From Bacillus sp. SD075 (GTDB lineage: Bacteria; Bacillota; Bacilli; Bacillales; DSM-1321): a DNA stretch of 64,000 bases. A model generated the notes under the pieces. The model searched no databases. It was not told where the DNA came from and worked only from the letters and a program-made list of their open reading frames with translations. This document shows positions 1 to 8,559 of this stretch, piece after piece. The position numbers were made by a program, and so were the translations under genes. Within the stretch, counting starts at the first letter, position 1; every line of letters starts with the position of its first letter. The stretch spans positions 186,001 to 250,000 of the forward strand of contig NZ_JADILK010000003.1 of the NCBI RefSeq assembly GCF_017355165.1, given 5' to 3'.

Positions 1-60
1 TAATGAATAGTATTGTTAAAAAATTATATGCGAAAAAAGTGTTCAAAGTCAAGGAATCGT

Positions 61-576
61 TTAAATTTCCTCTTCCACTCTCTCATTTAATTCAATTTCA
101 GTTGCATCCACTTCATAATCCAGAAGATGATCCCAATCGTCATTGTCCAGCAAATCCAGCTGTGCACCTACAAGCATTTTGAAACGCGTCCGGAATACTT
201 TGGATTGCTTTTTCAAATCTTCAATATCCATCGCTATTTTCCTTGCTTTCACAAGTGACTCATTGACAATCCTGTCAGCATTTTTCTCTGCTTCCTTTAT
301 GATCAGTTTCGCTTCTTTTTGGGCATTGCGCCTTAATTCTTCAGCTGCTTCTTGAGCGACAATAATCGACTTGTTAAGTGTACCCTCAATTGTCGTAAAA
401 TGTCCCAATCGATCAAAAGTCTCGTTCAGTTTATCTTCAAGCTCTTTCTTTTCCCTCAAAATCAGTTCATAATCTTTAATGACCTGGTCGAGAAATTCAT
501 TTACTTCATCTTCATCATACCCACGAAATACTTTGTTAAATTCCTTGTTATGTATATCTATCGGGGTTAAGGGCAT
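61..576 (-). CDS. divIVA: Septum-site/pole protein DivIVA
   Basis: DivIVA is a peripheral membrane coiled-coil protein that binds curved membrane at the septum and poles, recruiting MinJ/MinCD and, in sporulation, chromosome-anchoring factors. The 171-residue product opens with the family's lipid-binding block (LTPIDIHNKEFNKVFRGYDEDEV, residues 3-25, shown in part) and continues as a Lys/Glu-rich coiled coil to about residue 130, followed by an acidic tail. It is slightly longer than the roughly 164 residues of B. subtilis. The ATG has a GGAGGTGCC ribosome site. It is the last gene of the ylm series here, as in B. subtilis, where ileS follows. Confidence 0.96.
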   Translation of the reverse strand: MPLTPIDIHNKEFNKVFRGYDEDEVNEFLDQVIKDYELILREKKELEDKLNETFDRLGHFTTIEGTLNKSIIVAQEAAEELRRNAQKEAKLIIKEAEKNADRIVNESLVKARKIAMDIEDLKKQSKVFRTRFKMLVGAQLDLLDNDDWDHLLDYEVDATEIELNERVEEEI

Positions 577-661
577 TACGGCACCTCCAGAACGGTTTCT
601 ACACTAGTATGTTAGAACTCTATATTCGACAATAAATTTATAAATCCTGCTTTTTATTGTA

Positions 662-1435
662 TTATTTTTGTCTGCCTAACGAGATTCTCCACTTATCCTT
701 CTTGGTTTTACCATCAATTGAAGCTATTTTACATCTGCCAAAACCTCTGATGGAAAGTGTATCACCTTCACGGCATTCTTCCGAGACATTTTCCGTTTGC
801 TTGAAATTCACCTTTACTTTTCCCGACGTTATCAAGGACTGAGTCTTTTGACGGGACATATTCAGGACGGAAGATAATACACTGTCAAGCCTAAGAGAAC
901 TGACGGTGGTTACTTGCTCTTCCCATTTTTCCTTAACCTGGACGATATTCTCGATCGGAAGCCGTTTGATGGAAACAGAAGAATTTCCTATTTTATCCAG
1001 ATTACCTGTGAGATATGAATCCATCTCTTCTGCAGCTATAAATTGAATATGCTCCTCCGTCACTATTATATCACCAAATTTTTCACGTTTTACCCCTAGT
1101 GACATCAAGGTTCCAAGTATTTGCCTATGTTCAAGCGTTACAAATTTTTTTGGATAGGAGATATCATATAAGGAGATATTGAAATCAGATGATTCAGGAG
1201 AGTAATAATCAGGGTAAATGAGCACACGTTTTCGCTCTACGAAATCGCTTCCGCCATTGAATTGCAGTTTCGCTTCCGGATCATTCCCTATTAAGGAAGT
1301 AAGGATTTCCTGCTGACGTGGATCAAGAAAATCAGATAATTTCGGAGCGTAGGAATTTTTAACCTGATCAATCCAATTCATAGCCTGGTCAATAAAATCT
1401 TTTTCCTCCGGCCTGAAATGCTGATAAATACTCAT
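662..1435 (-). CDS. ylmH: YlmH, S4-domain RNA-binding protein
   Basis: YlmH is an S4-domain protein of the ylm/division cluster, linked in Bacillota to ribosome-associated quality control and, by location, to division. The 257-residue product has an N-terminal YlmH domain and a C-terminal S4 domain of about 60 residues beginning near LRLDSVLSSVLNMSRQKTQ, the usual RNA-binding helix-turn. It lies upstream of divIVA on the same strand with an 85-bp gap. The ATG follows AAGGAG at about 12 nt. Assignment rests on S4 motif, length and order ylmG-ylmH-divIVA. Confidence 0.93.
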   Translation of the reverse strand: MSIYQHFRPEEKDFIDQAMNWIDQVKNSYAPKLSDFLDPRQQEILTSLIGNDPEAKLQFNGGSDFVERKRVLIYPDYYSPESSDFNISLYDISYPKKFVTLEHRQILGTLMSLGVKREKFGDIIVTEEHIQFIAAEEMDSYLTGNLDKIGNSSVSIKRLPIENIVQVKEKWEEQVTTVSSLRLDSVLSSVLNMSRQKTQSLITSGKVKVNFKQTENVSEECREGDTLSIRGFGRCKIASIDGKTKKDKWRISLGRQK

Positions 1436-1510
1436 GATTGAATAAATGCTCCTTAGGTATCAAATTAATGGTCGATCATAAGGAATGGATTAAACTAAAC
1501 AGTTCTGCGT

Positions 1511-1554
1511 TGCAACTACACAGCGGAGAATATTCCGACTGTGTAGTAGATGCA
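1511..1554. repeat. Strong inverted repeat between ylmG and ylmH
   Basis: The arms ACTACACAG (1515-1523) and CTGTGTAGT (1539-1547) are perfectly complementary. They enclose a second short stem (CGGA/TCCG) and are flanked by TGCA on both sides. There is no T-run on the minus strand after it, so it is not a standard terminator. As RNA on the ylmG-ylmH transcript it would form a long stem-loop, possibly a processing or attenuation element. Confidence 0.6.
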
Positions 1555-1572
1555 TGTCAGGTTAATTGTTGA

Positions 1573-1839
1573 TCATCCTATTAATGTCTGTAAGTAATAA
1601 ATTCCATAACCGCTGGCAAAATTAAGTACCAGTAAGGCCACAAGAGGTGAAAGGTCAATCATGCCAAGTGGCGGAATGAACTTTCTGAACGGTTCTAAAT
1701 ACGGTTCGCAAATTTTTTCCAAAAATTTACCAATCGATGTCTCCCTTGCATTAGGGAACCATGACATCAATATGTAACCGATTAATGCCATTGAATAAAT
1801 TTCAATTAAATAATATAAACCCTGAAGCACTAAACCCAT
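1573..1839 (-). CDS. ylmG: YlmG, YggT-family membrane protein
   Basis: This is an 88-residue YggT-family integral membrane protein with two hydrophobic segments (about residues 4-26 and 62-84) joined by a polar loop holding the family signature around [18 protein letters not shown]. Its molecular role is not settled; relatives affect division or membrane-protein insertion, and the gene is nearly always beside sepF. It starts 6 bp after the sepF stop, so the two are translated from one message. Confidence 0.93.
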   Translation of the reverse strand: MGLVLQGLYYLIEIYSMALIGYILMSWFPNARETSIGKFLEKICEPYLEPFRKFIPPLGMIDLSPLVALLVLNFASGYGIYYLQTLIG

Positions 1840-1845
1840 TAATCA

Positions 1846-2310
1846 TTACCACCTCGCTTCTTCGTACTCCTCTTCGGCGGCGAAGCCGGTAATATTACCG
1901 GAAACATCGACGTTGTCCGGGGTACATAAGAATATATCTGTTCCGATTTTTTGGATATCCCCGCTGATTGCATAGACAGTCCCACTTAGAAAATCGATGA
2001 TTCGCTTTCCTTGGTCATGCTGGATTCGTTGAAGGTTCACGACTACAGCGCGCCTGTTTTTTAAATGGTCAGCTACCTCCTGGGCTTCTGCATAAGCACG
2101 AGGCTCCAATAATACTACTTTAGAAGATTTCTGTACGCTTTGCAAACTTACGATATTCTGATTGGTATTATTCCCTGCAGAAGCGGACTGCTGCTGTTTA
2201 GCTGACTTCACGACTTTTGGTTCAGCCTCCTCTTCTTCCATCACTTCATCCTTGTACTCATACTCATCATCCAGCGCGAAATAAGATTTAAATTTTGATA
2301 CGAACGACAT
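1846..2310 (-). CDS. sepF: Cell-division protein SepF
   Basis: SepF binds the C-terminal tail of FtsZ, bundles protofilaments and anchors the Z ring through an N-terminal amphipathic helix. The 154-residue product shows the membrane helix ([16 protein letters not shown]), an acidic and Gln/Ser-rich linker to about residue 60, and the compact SepF fold ([20 protein letters not shown] ... VSGNITGF). Length is close to B. subtilis SepF. It lies between ylmE and ylmG, as in most Bacillota. Confidence 0.96.
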   Translation of the reverse strand: MSFVSKFKSYFALDDEYEYKDEVMEEEEAEPKVVKSAKQQQSASAGNNTNQNIVSLQSVQKSSKVVLLEPRAYAEAQEVADHLKNRRAVVVNLQRIQHDQGKRIIDFLSGTVYAISGDIQKIGTDIFLCTPDNVDVSGNITGFAAEEEYEEARW

Positions 2311-2331
2311 CTATAGCGTACCTCCTTAAAA

Positions 2332-3003
2332 TTATTCGCCTACAAGTGCTGTACCAATCCTGATCATCGTAGCGCCTTCCTCAATGGCAATCATGAAATC
2401 ATTGGACATACCCATGGACAATTCAGTGCAGGGGGCGTGCTTCCACTCTAAATTTTGTATTTCAACCTGGATGCCTTTCAGTTTCCGGAAGCATTCCCGC
2501 AAAACCTGTTCATCATCGGTCAATGGGGCCATCGTCATCAATCCTGCAACATTCACTTTATCAAAATCAGATAACCCTTTTATGAAATCCATTGTCGCCT
2601 CAGGATTCAGACCATGTTTTGATTCTTCACCAGAAACATTCACCTGCACTAAACAGTTTATCGGCTCTTTTGCGCGCTTTTGAATTTCTTCTGCCAAAGA
2701 AATGCGATCCAATGAATGGATATACGAAATTTTATCGATGACATTCTTTACCTTGCGTGTTTGCATGGAACCAATATAATGCCAGCTGGGCTTGTCCTTC
2801 AGCACTTCATATTTATTCAAAAGCCCTTCGTCTCGGTTTTCACCCAAATCAAGTATTCCCGCTTCCAATGCTTCATTCGCTCTCTCGACCGAAACATATT
2901 TCGTCACTGCGATCAACTTTATCGCTTCACGGTCCCTTCCACTATTTTCACATGCTATATTTATTTTTTCTTCGATGTTTTTTAAATTGTCCACTACTTT
3001 CAC
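2332..3003 (-). CDS. ylmE: YlmE, PLP-homeostasis protein (YggS/PROSC family)
   Basis: Members of the YggS/PLPBP family bind pyridoxal phosphate without known enzymatic activity and keep vitamin B6 and amino-acid pools balanced. The family signature [10 protein letters not shown], with the PLP lysine, is near residue 34, followed by the [10 protein letters not shown] loop and the C-terminal LSMGMSNDF...IRIGTALVG phosphate-binding region. The reading frame is open to 3027, but that TTG overlaps the GGAGG site. I chose GTG at 3003, directly after the ylmD stop and about 13 nt from GGAGG; this start is uncertain by a few codons. Confidence 0.93.
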   Translation of the reverse strand: MKVVDNLKNIEEKINIACENSGRDREAIKLIAVTKYVSVERANEALEAGILDLGENRDEGLLNKYEVLKDKPSWHYIGSMQTRKVKNVIDKISYIHSLDRISLAEEIQKRAKEPINCLVQVNVSGEESKHGLNPEATMDFIKGLSDFDKVNVAGLMTMAPLTDDEQVLRECFRKLKGIQVEIQNLEWKHAPCTELSMGMSNDFMIAIEEGATMIRIGTALVGE

Positions 3004-3005
3004 TG

Positions 3006-3833
3006 TTACTCTATATCCTCCTTCCAACCGATAAAACTCATCAATCTACCTGTCTTCCCGTTATCACGGCGATGTGAAAAAAACAATTCATGATCACAGC
3101 TTGTACAGTATGATGTAATGTCGATCTGACTTTTTGGAATTCCTGATTTTTGAAGAATCAATCCATTAAGTTGTTTAAGGTCTAACCCATATTGTCCTTC
3201 ACTGATTAAATTATAGGGCTTTTCGTCAATATCTACCAGCAAATTCTGCACTAAATCCATCACATAATCATCAACTACATAGCATTCCGAACAAATAGAC
3301 GGTCCAATAACAGCATATATCTCACTTGCCTTTATACCCTCACTCATCCATGTCTCAACCATTTTTCGTGCTATTCCATTAACGGTACCCTTCCAGCCAG
3401 CATGTGCCACCCCAATCATACCATGTGCCGGAGCCAGAAAGTATAAGGGCACGCAGTCTGCATAGCAAAGGGTCAATAGAACGTTTTGGTCCTTCGTATA
3501 AAATCCGTCAGTCGCTTTAAAGGCTGATTCATAATCCGTTGCACCTCTCCCGCCATCGCGGCTGGTAACTGGATGGATTTTCGTTTCATGGGTCTGCTCG
3601 GCGCCTATCCACCCTTTAAGCGGAAACATCAGCTTATCGGCTATCATCCTGCGGTTTCCCTGGACATCTTCAAGTTTATCCCCGACATGAAAACCCGTAT
3701 TCAATGTTTGAAAATCACCTGTACTGACTCCCCCATTTTTTGTGGTGAAGCCCGCTACGAGCTGGAGATTTTGTTGTCTCCAGCTGTCAATGAGCATATA
3801 TTGGTCTTTTATTAAAACAAATGGCTCTTTCAT
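3006..3833 (-). CDS. ylmD: YlmD, purine nucleoside phosphorylase/laccase-fold protein (YfiH/LACC1 family)
   Basis: This is a 275-residue member of the YfiH/LACC1 (DUF152) family, zinc enzymes reported to phosphorylise or deaminate purine nucleosides. The conserved metal-site elements are visible: EQTHETKIH near residue 81, [13 protein letters not shown] near residue 120, [13 protein letters not shown] near residue 142 and the late cysteines ([17 protein letters not shown]). The ATG has a good AGAGG site. It is translationally linked to ylmE. Confidence 0.93.
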   Translation of the reverse strand: MKEPFVLIKDQYMLIDSWRQQNLQLVAGFTTKNGGVSTGDFQTLNTGFHVGDKLEDVQGNRRMIADKLMFPLKGWIGAEQTHETKIHPVTSRDGGRGATDYESAFKATDGFYTKDQNVLLTLCYADCVPLYFLAPAHGMIGVAHAGWKGTVNGIARKMVETWMSEGIKASEIYAVIGPSICSECYVVDDYVMDLVQNLLVDIDEKPYNLISEGQYGLDLKQLNGLILQKSGIPKSQIDITSYCTSCDHELFFSHRRDNGKTGRLMSFIGWKEDIE

Positions 3834-3888
3834 GCTATAAACCTCTTTATTTTTAGTCTAGTGTATCATATATTTGCGCCATGCACCT

Positions 3889-4158
3889 TTAAAACCGTTC
3901 ATCTTTCAGTTCTTCTTGAAATACCGTCTGATGTTCAACAAGAATGACATCTGCACCGATTTTTTTTATTTTTCGCCATGGAATAACAATATCCTGTTCC
4001 CTTCCAAAAAAGCCCATTAATCTGGTTCCATTTGAAACGACGATGGCCTCTATTTTCCCAGTGGCCGTATTGATTTCAAGATCTGACATATTACCTAATT
4101 TCTTACCATCTGCTATATTGACGATATCCTTAATTTGAAAGTCGGAAATCCTGGTCAC
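3889..4158 (-). CDS. ylmC: YlmC/YmxH family PRC-barrel protein
   Basis: This small PRC-barrel protein belongs to the YlmC/YmxH sporulation-associated family. The beta-rich core reads SDFQIKDIVNIADGKKLG followed by EIVVSN-type strands and IVIPWRKIKKIG. Function is unknown; B. subtilis relatives are linked to sporulation by regulation. The frame is open to 4167, but that TTG abuts the GAGGAG site. GTG at 4158 sits 9 nt from it and gives 89 residues. A gap of 55 bp separates it from ylmD. Confidence 0.85.
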   Translation of the reverse strand: MTRISDFQIKDIVNIADGKKLGNMSDLEINTATGKIEAIVVSNGTRLMGFFGREQDIVIPWRKIKKIGADVILVEHQTVFQEELKDERF

Positions 4159-4295
4159 ATCACTCAACTCCTCAAAATTTCATCATAGATGAAGGTCCTA
4201 TTCCTATGTATATGACATGATGCGCCCGAGGATGAAGAATACGATAAATAAACGTCCACTAGATTCACGACTTACCTACCGGAAGGGAATTCCAA

Positions 4296-4326
4296 CAAAA
4301 AAAAGCTGCTATGGAAAAGCAGCTGT
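4296..4326 (-). terminator. Rho-independent terminator after sigG
   Basis: On the minus strand AGCTGCT pairs with AGCAGCT (arms at 4318-4324 and 4304-4310) and is followed by eight T residues, about 65 bp after the sigG stop. It isolates sigG from ylmC. Confidence 0.85.
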
Positions 4327-4386
4327 CAGCGGGTATCGACATTTTAGCCATACCCGCTTCAGCTAACTTTCTCTCATGCTCAGCTT

Positions 4387-5166
4387 CTACTGTTGAATAT
4401 TTTTATTCATTTGCTTGATTGCCGCTTTTTCCAATCGGGAGACCTGTGCTTGTGAAATGCCGATTTCCTCAGCTACCTCCATTTGCGTCTTCCCTTGGAA
4501 AAAGCGTTTACGAAGGATCATTTTTTCCCGGTCATTCAACCGTCTCATGCCTTCATTTATAGCTATTTCATCAATCCAGGTACTATCTTTATTTTTTTCA
4601 TCACTCAGTTGGTCGAGTACATAAATCGGATCCCCGCCATCATTATAAATCGGTTCAAAAAGTGAAACTGGATCTTGTATAGCATCTAGTGCAAAAACAA
4701 TTTCTTCATGAGGTACTTCCAACACCTTGGCGATTTCTTCAGCTGTCGGCTCACGAAGGGTCTGACTTATGAGCTTTTCTTTTACCTGCAAAGCTTTGTA
4801 AGCGATGTCTCTTAAAGAACGGGATACCCGAATCGGATTATTGTCGCGAAGATATCTTCTGATTTCTCCAATAATCATCGGTACAGCATACGTTGAAAAC
4901 TTAACATTTTGACCTAGGTCAAAATTATCTATCGACTTCATCAACCCTATACAGCCTACCTGAAATAGATCATCTACATACTCTCCCCGATTGTTGAAGC
5001 GTTGAATGACGCTTAAAACGAGTCGAAGATTCCCGTTTACCAGTTTCTCTCTTGCTGAAATATCGCCATTTTGCAGTTCTTTAAAGAGTTTTCTCATTTC
5101 TTCATTCTTTAAAACCGGTAATTTTGATGTATCCACACCGCAGATTTCAACCTTATTACGAGACAA
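4387..5166 (-). CDS. sigG: Late forespore sigma factor SigG
   Basis: SigG is the RNA polymerase sigma factor of the late forespore, activated after engulfment. The 259-residue product begins SRNKVEICGVDTSKLPVL, the conserved SigG N terminus. It has region 2 (DLFQVGCIGLMKSIDNFD), region 2.4/3 (YLRDNNPIRVSRSLRD) and a region 4 helix-turn-helix (MEVAEEIGISQAQVSRLEK). The frame is open to 5235, but that start would lie inside the promoter. The TTG at 5166 follows GAGGAGGG by 8-9 nt and gives the expected length. A TTG start and an occluded ribosome site suggest deliberately low translation. Confidence 0.97.
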   Translation of the reverse strand: MSRNKVEICGVDTSKLPVLKNEEMRKLFKELQNGDISAREKLVNGNLRLVLSVIQRFNNRGEYVDDLFQVGCIGLMKSIDNFDLGQNVKFSTYAVPMIIGEIRRYLRDNNPIRVSRSLRDIAYKALQVKEKLISQTLREPTAEEIAKVLEVPHEEIVFALDAIQDPVSLFEPIYNDGGDPIYVLDQLSDEKNKDSTWIDEIAINEGMRRLNDREKMILRKRFFQGKTQMEVAEEIGISQAQVSRLEKAAIKQMNKNIQQ

Positions 5167-5173
5167 AATTATT

Positions 5174-5188
5174 CCCTCCTCACAGGAG
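5174..5188 (-). promoter_or_regulatory. sigG leader hairpin covering the ribosome-binding site
   Basis: On the minus strand CTCCT (5188-5184), loop GTG, AGGAG (5180-5176) form a perfect 5-bp stem. The 3' arm is the sigG Shine-Dalgarno sequence itself, just before the TTG start. Such a stem should lower sigG translation. B. subtilis sigG is reported to be tuned by a leader hairpin and a weak start codon; the same logic appears here. Confidence 0.6.
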
Positions 5189-5202
5189 CGCTGTACAAAA
5201 AA

Positions 5203-5231
5203 CAGTATTTCCGCGGGAGGAAAAAATATGC
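5203..5231 (-). promoter_or_regulatory. SigG/SigF-type promoter of sigG
   Basis: On the minus strand GCATA (5231-5227) and AATACTG (5209-5203) are separated by 17 bp. This fits the SigF/SigG pattern (GYATA, then CATnnTA-like), with an expected start near 5195. It lies about 30 bp upstream of the TTG start. Confidence 0.6.
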
Positions 5232-5317
5232 ACATGGCTAGAACAGAAAATCTTCATTATTTTTCACTAAAGCTACAAAAGTATTGATTTGATTGACATT
5301 TAAGCACATTATTTTTT

Positions 5318-6037
5318 TTACACCATTTTATTAAATTCTTTTCGAAGCCTCTTAATAATCCTTTTTTCCAAACGTGAAATGTAAGATTGGGAAATCCCCA
5401 GCATGTCGGCAACGTCCTTTTGGGTTTTTTCTTCTCCGCCTGCAAGTCCAAAACGGAGTTCCATTATCTGTTTTTCACGTTCGGATAACTGCGTAAGTGC
5501 TTTTGTCAACAGCTTACGGTCAACATTTGCCTCAAGGTCTTTCGTGATAATGTCATCGTCCGTTCCAAGTACATCGGATAACAGAAGTTCATTTCCATCC
5601 CAATCAATATTCAGGGGTTCATCAAAAGAAACTTCAGAGCGGATTTTGTTATTTCTGCGTAAATACATTAATATTTCATTCTCGATGCATCTCGAAGCAT
5701 ATGTAGCCAGTTTTATTTTCTTCTCAGGATTGAATGTATTCACAGCTTTGATCAAACCTATGGTACCGATGCTGATTAAATCCTCAATATTGATGCCCGT
5801 ATTTTCGAATTTCCTGGCAATATAAACCACCAGCCTTAAATTACGTTCAATCAAGATCGAGCGTGCAGCTTCATCGCCATTGGGTAATTTATTGATCAGA
5901 ATTGCCTCTTCTTCCTTTGAAAGGGGCGGTGGCAGTGCCTCACTCCCTCCTATATAAAATATTTCGTCCGTTTTCAAACCGAGCTTGAACAATAGTTTGT
6001 ACCAAAAATAAGTGAGCCGAAGAATGAATTTCTTCAA
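5318..6037 (-). CDS. sigE: Pro-SigE, early mother-cell sigma factor
   Basis: SigE directs early mother-cell transcription and is made as an inactive precursor. The 239-residue length matches B. subtilis. The hydrophobic pro-sequence (about residues 1-27, [18 protein letters not shown]) ends before [13 protein letters not shown], the SpoIIGA cleavage region. Region 2 ([17 protein letters not shown]) and region 4 ([19 protein letters not shown]) are intact. It sits 58 bp after spoIIGA in the same operon. Confidence 0.97.
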   Translation of the reverse strand: MKKFILRLTYFWYKLLFKLGLKTDEIFYIGGSEALPPPLSKEEEAILINKLPNGDEAARSILIERNLRLVVYIARKFENTGINIEDLISIGTIGLIKAVNTFNPEKKIKLATYASRCIENEILMYLRRNNKIRSEVSFDEPLNIDWDGNELLLSDVLGTDDDIITKDLEANVDRKLLTKALTQLSEREKQIMELRFGLAGGEEKTQKDVADMLGISQSYISRLEKRIIKRLRKEFNKMV

Positions 6038-6095
6038 AATAATTCTCCCTTCTAATAAACGGATTATGGGTCAAATTTAAGAGTGAATCGATGGA

Positions 6096-7022
6096 TCAGG
6101 AGGCATTTTGCACCGGTATCCCGGTTAACATTTTCGGGTGAACGATAGATTGATAGCTATTGTCTGGAGAGAGTTGCTGAAAGGTAAACGAAACGAGACC
6201 CTGCTTGACATGAAATTCTTTTTCTCCTTGTACGATTTTAATGCAATCCGGTTTGATTGCGGTTAACAGCTGATGTTCATGACCCACGACTTTATAAGGG
6301 ATGACACGCATTCTTCCTGTCCATGAATATTCGGGCTGCACTTCCTGACTTATCAGTTTATCAGGGTTTTTAAAGAGCTCTAGCATATCGTTCGGAATTC
6401 CTATTTCCCCGCCTGAAAGAGAGATGATCATTACTGGGGAACGTGTAATCGGGTCATATAATTGATTGCCGCTATCCACCAATCCATGAAACGTTCCTTC
6501 AAAGTCAGAAATTTTAACCGAGACCGAAACCATTTGTTCATGTGTAAGCTTGGTCATCTCCATCCCTTCAAGCGTTCGCTTGGAAAATTGCCATGCAAGC
6601 GGGAATCCGATCATTACGAATATCCAGCTGACAGGGTCGCCAAAACGATTGATTCCTGCATATTGGCCAGGAGCCTTGGACACGATTTGGAACTCAAATA
6701 AGTAGTGAAGCCCAAGAAGGATTCCTCCCGATAAAAACGTTACTAAATATAAAGTGGCCACCGATTTCATGAAAAGTTTTAACCTATTAAACCCAAAGGT
6801 TGCCAGCACCATGACCAGGGATACTAAAATCTTCATGTACACACGGTCGGCAATTGCATAAAAAGGAGTGAATGCCAATACGATAATGAAGGAACCAATC
6901 AGCCCGCCAATGCATACCCGCCAAAGAGCTACCCTTCGTTTCAGAATGATTGCGGTCCAATATAAAAGGAGGCAGTCAAATAACCAATTCAACAACCAGA
7001 TCACATCTAAATATAAAGTCAA
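6096..7022 (-). CDS. spoIIGA: SpoIIGA, membrane aspartic protease that processes pro-SigE
   Basis: SpoIIGA cleaves the pro-sequence of SigE when signalled by forespore SpoIIR. The 308-residue product has about five N-terminal membrane helices (residues 1-150) and a cytoplasmic protease domain whose active-site motif GLVDSGNQLYDP is visible near residue 181. It starts at TTG 7022 behind GGGAGGGG. It is the first gene of spoIIG, with sigE next. Confidence 0.96.
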   Translation of the reverse strand: MTLYLDVIWLLNWLFDCLLLYWTAIILKRRVALWRVCIGGLIGSFIIVLAFTPFYAIADRVYMKILVSLVMVLATFGFNRLKLFMKSVATLYLVTFLSGGILLGLHYLFEFQIVSKAPGQYAGINRFGDPVSWIFVMIGFPLAWQFSKRTLEGMEMTKLTHEQMVSVSVKISDFEGTFHGLVDSGNQLYDPITRSPVMIISLSGGEIGIPNDMLELFKNPDKLISQEVQPEYSWTGRMRVIPYKVVGHEHQLLTAIKPDCIKIVQGEKEFHVKQGLVSFTFQQLSPDNSYQSIVHPKMLTGIPVQNAS

Positions 7023-7065
7023 ACACCCTCCCCTCCCTTTATGAACTAACCTTCCACTAGCAAAA

Positions 7066-7099
7066 AGTATAGCGTACCTGCCCTTAGAAAGTGTGTCAC
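7066..7099 (-). promoter_or_regulatory. spoIIG promoter with 22-bp spacer
   Basis: On the minus strand GTGACA (7099-7094) and TATACT (7071-7066) are exactly 22 bp apart. This is the unusual spacing of the Spo0A-activated, SigA-read spoIIG promoter of B. subtilis. Predicted start is near 7059, about 37 bp before spoIIGA. Confidence 0.75.
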
Positions 7100-7100
7100 T

Positions 7101-7153
7101 TTTTGTACTGAAAACTTAAGAGTTTTTCAGTCATTTTTACCCTTTTTGTAGAA
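7101..7153 (-). promoter_or_regulatory. Candidate Spo0A boxes upstream of spoIIG
   Basis: On the plus strand TGTAGAA (7147-7153) differs by one base from the 0A box TGTCGAA and lies about 90 bp upstream of the predicted start. A weaker TGTACTGAAAA element at 7104-7114 lies around -50. Both positions match the two Spo0A regions of B. subtilis spoIIG. The rest of the 7023-7357 gap shows no gene; B. subtilis carries bpr between ftsZ and spoIIGA, which is absent here. Confidence 0.45.
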
Positions 7154-7314
7154 AAACAGCTATTGATATTTTCAATACTTTCTTAGAGACTATCCTGCTC
7201 CCTTTTACTTCTGTCGATTTATGTTATAAAAGTTTAATAATTTATTGTTCACTCATCTTTTTACATTTAAGGTCATTGCACACTAATGCTATTAAGGAAT
7301 TCATTGATTAACGA

Positions 7315-7342
7315 CAAAAAAACCGTCCCCAAATGGGAACGG
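7315..7342 (-). terminator. Terminator after ftsZ
   Basis: On the minus strand CCGTTCCC and GGGGACGG form an 8-bp stem with one mismatch, followed by seven T residues, just past the ftsZ stop. Confidence 0.85.
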
Positions 7343-7357
7343 CATCTGACATCGATA

Positions 7358-8515
7358 TTAACGGCGTCTATTACGGTTACGGAGGAAAGTTGGAATATCC
7401 AAAGCCTCATCACCTTGATTGGCATTACGTGCAGGCTGTTCATTGACTTCTTCTCTCTTCACTTCACGCTTCACGTTTGACTGTGGCGTTTGTTGTGTCT
7501 GAGGTCTTGATTGCTGCTGTTGTCCGAGTGTTGGACGTCCAGTAGGCCGTATTGAAGCTTCAACCTCGTTAAAGCCTGTTGCAATTACCGTAACGACGAT
7601 TTCATCTTTAAGGTTTTCATTGATAACAGAACCAAAAATCATGTTTACGTCTTGATCGGATGCAGTAGCCACGATATCGGCAGCTTCCTGGACTTCAAAA
7701 AGACTTAAGTTCGTACCACCGGTAATATTCATCAGTACGCCTTGGGCACCATCAATCGATGTTTCAAGCAACGGACTGGAAATGGCTTTTTTCGCCGCTT
7801 CCGCTGCACGGTTTTCCCCTGAGGAAATCCCGATTCCCATAAGTGCGGAGCCTTTGTTGGACATTATGGTCTTCACATCGGCAAAGTCCAAGTTAATAAG
7901 ACCTGGAACAGCAATTAAATCTGAAATCCCCTGTACACCTTGGCGAAGTACATTATCGGCTTCACGGAACGCTTCAAGCATTGGCGTACTTTTATCGACG
8001 ATTTCAAGGAGGCGGTCGTTCGGAATGACGATCAGTGTGTCAACCGATTCCTTCATGGAGGAAATGCCGCCTTGTGCCTGTGTAGCACGTTTTCGGCCTT
8101 CGAAAGTAAATGGACGTGTAACTACACCTACTGTAAGAGCCCCTAGATCTTTAGCAATGCCCGCTATGACAGGAGCAGCCCCCGTTCCTGTACCGCCGCC
8201 CATCCCAGCCGTTACGAATACCATATCGGCACCTTTAAGCGCTTCTTCAATCTGCTCTTTGCTTTCTTCAGCAGCTTTTTTTCCTACCTCGGGATTGGCA
8301 CCTGCACCCAAACCGCGTGTAAGCTTCCCACCGATTTGCATTTTGATTTCTGCTTTTGATAGATTAAGAGCTTGTGCGTCAGTATTGACAGAAATAAACT
8401 CAACACCCTGTACACCATGCTCGATCATTCTGTTTACCGCATTGTTTCCGCCGCCGCCAACACCTATTACTTTTATCGTTGCTAACTGTTCTAGATTAGA
8501 ATCAAACTCCAACAT
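7358..8515 (-). CDS. ftsZ: Cell-division GTPase FtsZ
   Basis: FtsZ is the tubulin homologue that polymerises into the Z ring. The 385-residue product has the N-terminal GTP loop ([17 protein letters not shown]), the tubulin signature [13 protein letters not shown] near residue 104 and the T7 synergy-loop region ([11 protein letters not shown]). A Gln/Pro-rich linker of about 55 residues follows, then the conserved C-terminal peptide [15 protein letters not shown] that binds FtsA and SepF. It starts 44 bp after ftsA and ends at a terminator. Confidence 0.98.
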   Translation of the reverse strand: MLEFDSNLEQLATIKVIGVGGGGNNAVNRMIEHGVQGVEFISVNTDAQALNLSKAEIKMQIGGKLTRGLGAGANPEVGKKAAEESKEQIEEALKGADMVFVTAGMGGGTGTGAAPVIAGIAKDLGALTVGVVTRPFTFEGRKRATQAQGGISSMKESVDTLIVIPNDRLLEIVDKSTPMLEAFREADNVLRQGVQGISDLIAVPGLINLDFADVKTIMSNKGSALMGIGISSGENRAAEAAKKAISSPLLETSIDGAQGVLMNITGGTNLSLFEVQEAADIVATASDQDVNMIFGSVINENLKDEIVVTVIATGFNEVEASIRPTGRPTLGQQQQSRPQTQQTPQSNVKREVKREEVNEQPARNANQGDEALDIPTFLRNRNRRR

Positions 8516-8559
8516 GACAATCCTCCTATTTTGACGAAATTCCCGATTCTTAATGATTG

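Noticed and set aside
4387-5235. Longer sigG start at 5235
   Set aside because: The extra 23 residues overlap the SigG/SigF-type promoter and precede the ribosome site; the TTG at 5166 matches the conserved N terminus.
7782-8534. Long open frame of 250 codons on the plus strand opposite ftsZ
   Set aside because: It is antisense to a certain gene, has low-complexity Ser/Pro/Ala composition and no ribosome site; it arises from codon bias of ftsZ.
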